Below are positions 18,701 through 24,449 of a DNA stretch of 24,449 nucleotides, piece by piece. Location: IMG/VR virus record IMGVR_UViG_3300046167_000330, positions 1-24,449 of that record; one strand, given 5' to 3'. The notes below the pieces were generated by a model. That model saw nothing but the letters and a program-made list of their open reading frames with translations, searched no databases and was not told the origin of the DNA. The position numbers and the translations under genes were made by a program. Within the stretch, counting starts at the first letter, position 1, and each line of letters opens with the position of its first letter. Source of the stretch: a virus.

Positions 18701-21286
18701 ATTTTGAAATTTAAATTCTAGCTCTTGTTTTTTCTGTTCCAACAAAGAAACCTCGCCAACGCCCCATGGGTCAACCTCTCTTTCTTTTGGTGCGTCTGTG
18801 ATGTTAGAACCGTTATCTAAATCACTTTTACTACCAGATCTTGCTGGCTTTAATGGAGTATTTTTTGGCGTGTACTCTTCAAACTCTGGATAAACAGGAA
18901 TCTTGTCTTGTTCATTAAAGTAATCATCGGCTGGGAAGCTTGGTATGTTTTCAAAATCTTCTAAGGTTACAGGTTGCGATGAGTCTGGAACCACCTGTTC
19001 TGTAAAATCTATTTCTGCTGGGTCTGTTTTTACTTGCTCTTCCTGACCTTTTATTTTATAAGTATAATCTCCACTAAGAGTAGATTTTTCTATTCCGTCT
19101 GCATCTTCTAGTCTAATAAGTGCGTCTTCTATATTTATTTTACTTGTTCTACCTGCAGCTTTGGCTATATCAGAGACAGAAGATCCTGGGTTTTTTCTAA
19201 TAAAGTTATATATAGTGCCTTCCATTTCAGACTCATAAGCATTTAGCTCTTCTTGAGACTTCGGTGTTAAAGGGTTTTCTTCTAAAAGATCTGCAATTTC
19301 ATTTACACTAAGCCTAGATGTTTCTCCACTAGTTTCTATTGTTCCGCCTTCTCCCCTTCCCCTGAAGAACCCCTCTTCTAAAAGAGCTGCACCACCCATA
19401 TCAAGGCTGTCCTCACCTCCACCTTTTTTAGCTCTATATACAGGAGAAACCTTATCCCCACCACCTGATAAAGCTCTTACTATTTCTTCTTGCTTCAGTG
19501 CGTTATTACTCATAGAGCCAAGATAAAAGCTTCTTGCTGTTATAGGTTTTGGTTTTTTTGGTAAAACTATTTTTTCTTTTGGAGTTGGCTTAACCTTTAT
19601 TTTAAATTTCTTTTCTGCATTTTGCTTAATGATAAATTCATCTATCTTGTTTGCTGTCTCTTTTACATTATTAAAATCTACGCGGAAACCTATTGAATCT
19701 AAAAGTCTTATTTGGTTTGGCGGTTCGTTTCTTAACCCGGCAGCATAATCAGTACCAGTGGTAAGGTTCATTTTGTCTATATCATAACCTTTTGCTTTTA
19801 AGAACTTCTCTACATTTACAAGCCCATCATCTATATTAGATACATCATTTAATGGATCTCCAGCAGATTCGGTGATCGGGTCAGATGTAACCTCAGACTT
19901 CTTTCCTGGAAGCTTTATCTTTAAAATTTCTTCAGCCAATATTTCCATTGGATCAGTATTAGCATCATTCAAGTTGTCTTCTTCTAATGCCCTTATAGAT
20001 GCCTGCTCAAGTGCTACTTTGTCCAGCTCTTTTGAGAGTATGACGTTTTTTATAGACTCTTGTGTTTCTTGAGGTTTGGGACTGTTCTTTACCCAATCCT
20101 TTGATGCGTTATATTTTATAGCCCCATTTGCAGTCACCATCCCGCCACCAGCTGCCAAACTTGCTATAGATGTTAACCTAGCCCTCTCCCATAATATATC
20201 TTTATAATCTGTTCCCTCGTATAAAGGATTGTCTTTGTTATCCCAAGCAATCTTTAGCTCATCTGTATTATCGTAATATGCCTGAGTAATAGATTGTGCT
20301 AATCCATTAAATTGTTCACCGACTGATTCTGCGGCAAGTATTCCTCCACCCTCTAATACCAAACTTTTTATATTTTGTTTTTGTTTTTTTAACAATTTGT
20401 TTAAGCTTTTTACAACAGTAAATTGAGTTAACATTTCTGAAGCAATCTCTGTTCCGCCCTGAATATAAGAGTTGTATCTAGCATCTTTATCTGACATGCC
20501 TGATGCTATTGAGCTCTCATAAGTTTCTTGTTGTGTTACAAGACCAAAATAAGGCAGTGTTGCATACGCAACTTTTGGGTTTCTAGTAAATACAGCTGCC
20601 CCCATGCTAGTTAGTGAAACAGCCATAGAAGAAACACCACCAACTAATGCTATCTCTTCTTCGGTATATCCTCTCTTATCCCAAAGTTTTTGTTTCTTTA
20701 GGTTATATGCATCATTAATTTTTTTTGTTTCAGCAACATGTTCTTTAGACTCTTGTTTTAAATCGTTTAAACTTTTAGACCTTTCATCTAAAGACATCTC
20801 TTTGTATTTAACTTTTTTCTTTAGGATGGATGTTGCACTTTCTCCAAAGACTGTTTCCCAAAGTATACCTAAGTTTCCTTTATCAGATAATCCCAATTCA
20901 TTTTCAAGAGTTTGTTTTTCATATCTATACTTTAGACCACCGCCTCTTAGCAAAAGATTGTCCAGTAATGATCTATCACTTTGATCTATAGAGTCATTTA
21001 TATCATCTGTTATATCTTGTATAGCTGCATTTTTTACTGATCTGGTTAGTCTTCCAGGTAGGTTAGCACCCTGCTCACCTGCCATTACCACCGCATCAAA
21101 TAACTTTGTTCCTGTTGGTTTAAATGCACCAATGTAAGAGCCTTCTTGTTCTTCTAATAGAGGAACATTGAATTTTTCTTTTTTGGGTTCTTCTAAATCT
21201 GCTGTTTGATTTAATAAAGGTACTGAAAAAGATTCTTTTTTTTCTTCTTCTTCCCCTAATAACGGTACGCTAAATTCGTTAGCCAT
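15767..21286 (-). CDS. Giant internal virion / ejection protein (large polyvalent protein-like)
   Basis: 1839 residues. Starts with three copies of F-(S/N)-V-P-L-L (residues 5-10, 20-25, 39-44) spaced by acidic/Lys linkers. Hydrophobic segments lie near 213-240, 365-385 and 1425-1450. Around 675-745 is a winged-helix-like region ('IYNFIRKNPGSSVSDIAKAAGRTS...ALIRLEDADGIEKS'). Near 935 is 'VARALHAPERN', and about 1190-1220 'RPITRLQSALYTAFSPPFVLKNFMRDLIGG'; both are patterns of large polyvalent phage proteins that travel in the capsid. The C-terminus is long helix. A lytic transglycosylase was not seen. It probably enters the host with DNA, like T7 gp16. Confidence 0.8.
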   Translation of the reverse strand: MANEFSVPLLGEEEEKKESFSVPLLNQTADLEEPKKEKFNVPLLEEQEGSYIGAFKPTGTKLFDAVVMAGEQGANLPGRLTRSVKNAAIQDITDDINDSIDQSDRSLLDNLLLRGGGLKYRYEKQTLENELGLSDKGNLGILWETVFGESATSILKKKVKYKEMSLDERSKSLNDLKQESKEHVAETKKINDAYNLKKQKLWDKRGYTEEEIALVGGVSSMAVSLTSMGAAVFTRNPKVAYATLPYFGLVTQQETYESSIASGMSDKDARYNSYIQGGTEIASEMLTQFTVVKSLNKLLKKQKQNIKSLVLEGGGILAAESVGEQFNGLAQSITQAYYDNTDELKIAWDNKDNPLYEGTDYKDILWERARLTSIASLAAGGGMVTANGAIKYNASKDWVKNSPKPQETQESIKNVILSKELDKVALEQASIRALEEDNLNDANTDPMEILAEEILKIKLPGKKSEVTSDPITESAGDPLNDVSNIDDGLVNVEKFLKAKGYDIDKMNLTTGTDYAAGLRNEPPNQIRLLDSIGFRVDFNNVKETANKIDEFIIKQNAEKKFKIKVKPTPKEKIVLPKKPKPITARSFYLGSMSNNALKQEEIVRALSGGGDKVSPVYRAKKGGGEDSLDMGGAALLEEGFFRGRGEGGTIETSGETSRLSVNEIADLLEENPLTPKSQEELNAYESEMEGTIYNFIRKNPGSSVSDIAKAAGRTSKINIEDALIRLEDADGIEKSTLSGDYTYKIKGQEEQVKTDPAEIDFTEQVVPDSSQPVTLEDFENIPSFPADDYFNEQDKIPVYPEFEEYTPKNTPLKPARSGSKSDLDNGSNITDAPKEREVDPWGVGEVSLLEQKKQELEFKFQNTVGYVKDVEKARDQRAEEKGLPKLTISEKPSEAFVRLPGIRANKQQKSLEAAETIVEKMQEKNVKANDVDIVARALHAPERNRKVYKDKLNNIDELIKEAGETPTKNQVAQIEKAKKDAARFEDNGSGIRTEEAIDVLKDYGIEHNGTDATALNEDGKALLDLTNEYHQYIKETVDLYNEGGLIDDSITEDFKSGENYKYYVPLTGWAADTTIDNKPNRKGKGLSIRDGEFIKAEGRKSISASPFIQMVNQRQTAIERATKNDVLNRIGKLFTEEFDGSDIAEVVDIKPKAMEMVFGFKQDGNQKWLKVYDEKLARSLNAYDADSLDAFSKTMRPITRLQSALYTAFSPPFVLKNFMRDLIGGGIGIYTEQNLPGGRAEGKAILESSVKNVLPRLRQFYQGVKGKQIEEDGIQEAYERFNEYGANSGFVTTLGQERIGDFYKELTKKYEGTASLEGKDKLLLRIAGGIKKPFKATADWMYDLNSSVENGIRFSTFVEFIKAENGGKIQGAKKETLEQAASLAKQLTIDYTTKGQMNNTINSHFIFFNAAVQSNVPLYRALAKNKKIALQVGGGIATYGTMLTLYNFLVSEEDETGRPIYENIAERYGNRYVITMIPGAKINSDDELPKLSFGGGPIKVNGKTVAFAYPQTLGFNVPFNLARNAVETQAHKIFGLNRQSKTVGKAALDMFDTFSTGVMPLGVNVSKKGDLEGFASTVIRAVTPSYARPLTEIAVNENFFNIPITKQFYGGSKGIPESSVVTSYDKDVYISLAQLANEMTGGNNKMLEKGFIDLQPGQIKYITEYYGGGPMSFASKTVEGLRRFMYSEVQDVKDINFVNTFLVQEQDGVYSRRFYSAMDDIESKTYKYDKIEDAEAKAEFYRKNKNVIKLNYLSDMDKQIKKSLPSELKGIVEKPLTDIRRRMDKIKDADKTLQALKLRQKDPSSYYLKIDKIKEDKRRVHIDLLKQYEKAMAKDEKQD

Positions 21287-21287
21287 A

Positions 21288-22847
21288 TTAAGACCCTTTA
21301 TTTGTTAAGGCTTTTTCTATATGTTTTTTAAGTTCCTTGGTGTATTCACTTTCTTTTATATTTCCTTCTCTCACTGCTTGGTTAAAAGCATTATCAAAGT
21401 TTTCAATCTCTGCTTGCATGTCCAAATTATCATTGTAGAACTCTAACATTGTCTCTTTTACTTTATTTACTGGAGCATCAAATGAGAAGATGTTATTTCC
21501 AATATTAGTTGTTGGTGCACCCTTTGCATCTGGATTATTATTATATCTGTTTAGAGTATCTTCAATAGAAGACCCATCATATAAAGTTCTTGCATTGCTG
21601 TATTTTGGTGCATTCCCAAGTATTGTAGCCAGTGGATCTTCTCCGCCTTTTGTTACAAACGTATCTCCATCTTTTGTGATCCCTGAGCTATCTCCATAGA
21701 AAGCATAAGTCATTCTTAATGCATTTTGCATTTGCATATCTTTGGGATCTGTAATACTTTTAAGAGAGTCAATATCAATTGAAGCTATTAAGGTATTAAA
21801 CTCTATTCCTTCTTGTTTATATATATTATTTATTGCGGTTTGTTTTTGTGCTTCTTTTGTTTTTGAAATAGGCGTATAAACATCTTCAATAGAACCTGTC
21901 ATTTTTTGTAAATGAGAAAGCATTCTTGGGTTTTGGTCTAATATCATTGCTAGATGTTTTTGACCAGAGACATAATCAACAGTGTCTTTTACTGATACTG
22001 CTTTTGAATCATCTGCTTGTAAATCTTCTCTAAATATTCTTTTACCTCCATCGGTTTGATCTGGTAAAAATGTTTGGTATTCTTTAACCCCACCCTCTCC
22101 AAAGTCAACAGTTACTTTTGATCCAAGGATCATTTCATCACCTATTCCTTTAGCTATAAAGTCTCCATTCAAAACAACATCTTCAACCTTTCCAACATTT
22201 CCGTTAGTGTCGATAAAATCAGCACCCAAAAAGGTTGTTTGTATTTGTGGTTTTAAAATTTTTGTCAGATCTTCATTAAAACTTTGAGGGGCATTTTCAA
22301 AGTCTCCAGATTGAAATACTGGCATTAAATTATTAAATGACTTTCTAAAGCCCGGATCTATATTTTTTAATTGTGCTCTTACAATAGGAGATTCTATGTA
22401 TTGCATTTGTGATGTTATTGTATTTAACTCAAAGTCTGTTACATCTTCGGGAAGATTGCTTATTTGTTCTAAAATGTTAACAAGCAATGCAGAGTCTTCT
22501 GTTATTTGTTCTCTTCTTTGATCGGAAACCAAACCGCTTGTTATGTTTTTTGTGTAGTCAATCCTTGCTTGAGTGTATGTATTATCTAGCTCCTTTCCTG
22601 CAAGTTCTGCAGCGGCTATTGGCTTTGCGTAACCAAGTTTAATGTTGTTAAGATCTATTGCTTGTTGTGTTTGCGTCTGAGTTAGCCCTGCTGTTTTTAA
22701 ATTACTGTTTAAGAGCTCTGTTGATTGCTCCATATCAAGCCTAGTCTTCTCCATGAGAAGTTCGTCTTTTTCTTTTTGCGAAGCAAGACCCGATACTTTA
22801 AGCCCTATATTAATTCCGTCTATAATTCCTGATGATAAGTTTGCCAT
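21288..22847 (-). CDS. Probable internal virion protein, 519 residues
   Basis: Not recognised by motif. The N-terminus is Met/Ala/Ser-rich and a helical Gln/Thr-rich region follows ('LKTAGLTQTQTQQAID'); the middle has a beta-rich part ('ILGSKVTVDFGEGGVKEYQTFLP') and the C-terminus is charged helix. It is separated by one base from the giant protein gene and three from the next, so the set is one transcription unit. Length and position between the small Ala-rich protein and the giant protein match podovirus internal-core proteins (T7 gp15 position), an inference from order only. Confidence 0.6.
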   Translation of the reverse strand: MANLSSGIIDGINIGLKVSGLASQKEKDELLMEKTRLDMEQSTELLNSNLKTAGLTQTQTQQAIDLNNIKLGYAKPIAAAELAGKELDNTYTQARIDYTKNITSGLVSDQRREQITEDSALLVNILEQISNLPEDVTDFELNTITSQMQYIESPIVRAQLKNIDPGFRKSFNNLMPVFQSGDFENAPQSFNEDLTKILKPQIQTTFLGADFIDTNGNVGKVEDVVLNGDFIAKGIGDEMILGSKVTVDFGEGGVKEYQTFLPDQTDGGKRIFREDLQADDSKAVSVKDTVDYVSGQKHLAMILDQNPRMLSHLQKMTGSIEDVYTPISKTKEAQKQTAINNIYKQEGIEFNTLIASIDIDSLKSITDPKDMQMQNALRMTYAFYGDSSGITKDGDTFVTKGGEDPLATILGNAPKYSNARTLYDGSSIEDTLNRYNNNPDAKGAPTTNIGNNIFSFDAPVNKVKETMLEFYNDNLDMQAEIENFDNAFNQAVREGNIKESEYTKELKKHIEKALTNKGS

Positions 22848-22849
22848 AA

Positions 22850-23203
22850 TTAATCGAAAAGTTTATTTAGTAATGTTGCCGCCGCTAATGCTATTAAGAC
22901 TGGCGGAGCTAATGCACTTGCTGCTGCTCCTGCTTTTGCACCCAATGTTGCCACAGTTCCTGCTGCTTTTGCTTCTGCTACAGTGCCTGCTATTGCAGTT
23001 CCTGCTGCCTTTGCACCTATTACACCACCGATACCTACAGCAGTACCCGTAAGTTGTTGTTTTCCTGCCTCTTTTTGCATATCAAGATTTTTTTGTGCTA
23101 TATCTTGTTGTGCTTCAAGACGTGCAGCTCCTAATAAACCTGCCTTAGCTTGTTCTTTTGTTTTTTGACCTGTTGCCAATAATCCACCTAATCCGTTAGC
23201 CAC
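22850..23203 (-). CDS. Ala/Gly-rich virion protein with hydrophobic C-terminus
   Basis: 117 residues. Helical Gln/Lys-rich N-terminus (about 1-50), then 'GTAVGIGGVIGAKAAGTAIAGTVAEAKAAGTVATLGAKAGAAASALAPPVLIALAAATLLNKLF', with Gly/Ala zipper-like repeats and a hydrophobic end. Such proteins form membrane-spanning channels or core stacks in podovirus ejection machinery (T7 gp14-like position). No signal peptide. It overlaps the upstream gene by 8 bases. Confidence 0.65.
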   Translation of the reverse strand: MANGLGGLLATGQKTKEQAKAGLLGAARLEAQQDIAQKNLDMQKEAGKQQLTGTAVGIGGVIGAKAAGTAIAGTVAEAKAAGTVATLGAKAGAAASALAPPVLIALAAATLLNKLFD

Positions 23204-23675
23204 TTAATCCTCCTGTTACTGATTTTTGCCCCATTGCACTACCAAGACCTCCAGAAAGAACTTGCATTCTTCTCTCTTCAGATCTCATTTTTGCAAAATT
23301 TCTAGCAGCTACTAATGCAGATGTCTCTGATCTTTGGAAATCGCCTTGAGACTCAGGTCTTAAATTAAGACCATATCCTTGCTGTCTTCTTGTTTCTTGA
23401 CCTCTTACATTAGCATACTGTTTTGCTACAGCTTCCTGTGCTCTGCCTATTTCTTCTTGTTGCAAGCCCTCAAATCCTGTTGTCATTTGGGCTATTAGAT
23501 CTTGTTCTACAGGAAAAAACCTATTTAAATAATCTTGAAACTCAGACTCATATAAGTCTGATAAAGTGTCTTGAGCTGACTGATCTCCAGTTCTAAAAGG
23601 GTTTACATATAAGCTGCCATCATTGGGGTTATATGGATCATCGTTCCTTTCGTTTGTTACATTGTAGAATGCCAT
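23196..23675 (-). CDS. Virion-associated protein, 159 residues
   Basis: Soluble-looking helical protein with an N-terminal Asn/Asp/Pro-rich stretch and a central 'QEEIGRAQEAVAKQYANVRGQETRRQQGYGL'. The Gln/Arg-rich helices and the Gly/Ser-rich end resemble the neighbouring 187-residue protein. No family recognised. It overlaps the following gene in the operon by 8 bases and the preceding one by one base. Confidence 0.6.
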   Translation of the reverse strand: MAFYNVTNERNDDPYNPNDGSLYVNPFRTGDQSAQDTLSDLYESEFQDYLNRFFPVEQDLIAQMTTGFEGLQQEEIGRAQEAVAKQYANVRGQETRRQQGYGLNLRPESQGDFQRSETSALVAARNFAKMRSEERRMQVLSGGLGSAMGQKSVTGGLSG

Positions 23676-24238
23676 TAACTATTGCCCATATATAAACCAG
23701 CACCGACACCTAGCCCGGTTCCAACTATTGATGCATTGCCTTGTGACCTTTGGGCTGTTTGTTTGGCTTCTGCTATTCCTCTTTTTTGAGCAAGCTCACC
23801 AACATCTCCAAGACCAGCAATAGCTGATCCTGCCTGACCTTGACCCATTGCTATTATGTTTTGCATTCCTTGATAGTATCTATCAACTTGACCAGAAAGA
23901 CCTTCGGCAGTACCCAAACCCATTCCTCTTGCTTGAGCTTGAGTTGCTTGCTGACTTGCCGCTTGATACTGACCGCTAGTTGGGTCTGCTCCTTGACTGA
24001 ATGCTTGTGATTCTAATTGTCTTCTTGCGTTTTGAAACTCTGGTTGTTGTAAAGAAGTAACGTAAGATTCTACGTTTTCAAAAGACTCTGGACTTGTCAT
24101 TGCGGCAACTTGACCCATAAACTCATTCTCTAAAGGAACATAGTATTGTTGGTAAAGATTAAATCTTTGTGCAGCAATAGAGGCTAAAGCCTTCTGTGAT
24201 TTCGTGTCTTTTATTGTTGTTGATCCACCGCCACTCAT
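23675..24238 (-). CDS. Virion-associated Gln/Ala-rich protein, 187 residues
   Basis: 'LYQQYYVPLENEFMGQVAAM' and 'RRQLESQAFSQGADPTSGQYQAASQQATQAQARGMGLG' are helix-rich, low-complexity Gln/Ala/Gly segments, and the C-terminus ends in a Gly-rich hydrophobic run ('GTGLGVGAGLYMG'). The layout is usual for small podovirus internal proteins. It shows partial resemblance to its neighbour (both Gln/Arg helix then Gly-rich end), perhaps from duplication. It overlaps its neighbours by one base on each side. Confidence 0.6.
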   Translation of the reverse strand: MSGGGSTTIKDTKSQKALASIAAQRFNLYQQYYVPLENEFMGQVAAMTSPESFENVESYVTSLQQPEFQNARRQLESQAFSQGADPTSGQYQAASQQATQAQARGMGLGTAEGLSGQVDRYYQGMQNIIAMGQGQAGSAIAGLGDVGELAQKRGIAEAKQTAQRSQGNASIVGTGLGVGAGLYMGNS

Positions 24239-24449
24239 TATAACTCCTTTTCTACTATGTATAATTTTGTTTTATAATCCTTGTGAGATAATGCTTGAGC
24301 AAGTCCCCTCCACGGAGTCCAAAACTCAACTTTATTGCATCCTCTCTTTCTTGCCATTTCTTCTATGTATTCCATATACATCTCGTTAGCATCTCCTCTT
24401 TTATCATATGCTATCCAAATGAGTAACGACTTTGTTGGACTAAACATTG
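24238..24449 (-). CDS. T7 gp13-like internal virion protein, 5' end cut by the window edge
   Basis: The last 69-70 codons of a gene entering from the right. 'EMYMEYIEEMARKRGCNKVEFWTPWRGLAQALSHKDYKTKLYIVEKEL' resembles the C-terminal half of the GNAT-fold family that includes T7 gp13 ('kveF.T.R.gl...L...gyk...~i..k.l'). An ATG occurs at 24447, but as the related proteins are roughly twice this length, the true start is probably outside. It supports a podovirus-like virion module. Confidence 0.6.
   Translation of the reverse strand, partial: MFSPTKSLLIWIAYDKRGDANEMYMEYIEEMARKRGCNKVEFWTPWRGLAQALSHKDYKTKLYIVEKEL

Noticed and set aside
22753-23052. Plus-strand Leu/Pro-rich frame
   Set aside because: It is the antisense of the Ala/Gly-rich virion gene and shows the Leu-rich repeats that such antisense frames give.

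Overview
The window is 24.4 kb of an AT-rich, densely packed double-stranded DNA tailed phage (or prophage-derived) genome. The strongest evidence is the gene set: small terminase subunit, DnaB-type helicase with a helix-turn-helix replication protein, ERF annealing protein with a YqaJ-type exonuclease, a tyrosine integrase, a 5-methylcytosine methyltransferase and a block of internal-virion proteins. The last gene resembles the T7 gp13 family and the neighbouring 1839-residue protein carries 'large polyvalent protein' segments, so a short-tailed (podovirus-like) virion is likely. The run of tiny Lys-rich proteins and the low GC suggest a marine phage of an AT-rich alphaproteobacterium (SAR11/SAR116-like). 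The host is inference only; no host gene or tRNA was seen.

Layout, left to right. (1) 97-507, minus: small terminase subunit; no large terminase lies in the window, so it must be beyond the left edge or elsewhere. (2) 803-5212, plus: an early-type operon of about 14 very small, tightly overlapping genes, mostly unknown, ending in a cytosine-5 methyltransferase. It starts at a clear sigma70-like promoter and has two copies of a hairpin-containing intergenic repeat. (3) 5209-6347, minus: HNH endonuclease, DUF5675 protein and a small coiled-coil/membrane protein (a possible lysis or cell-wall group). (4) 6480-6870, plus: a stand-alone NrdR-type zinc ribbon and one small gene behind a second strong promoter. 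(5) 6862-11580, minus: replication operon led by a HTH initiator-like protein and DnaB helicase. It continues through a Ref-like HNH nuclease and a DUF3310 protein into a string of short basic proteins. (6) 11679-15710, plus: recombination operon with ERF, exonuclease, ribbon-helix-helix protein, SSB-like acidic-tail protein, a DUF1289/PD-(D/E)XK fusion and the integrase. (7) 15767-24449, minus: virion interior proteins, entering from the right edge.

The replication and recombination operons diverge from one 98-bp region with two facing -10 boxes that form an inverted repeat. The ERF/exonuclease/SSB-like set looks like a complete single-strand annealing system working beside the DnaB replisome. 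The integrase implies a temperate life cycle, but no CI-like repressor was recognised; the small ribbon-helix-helix protein is the only obvious transcription-factor-like candidate besides the NrdR-type ribbon. The most notable items are the NrdR zinc-ribbon without its ATP cone, the DUF1289-nuclease fusion, the conserved hairpin/TTACATAA leader elements, and the winged-helix and triple FxVPLL repeats in the giant virion protein.
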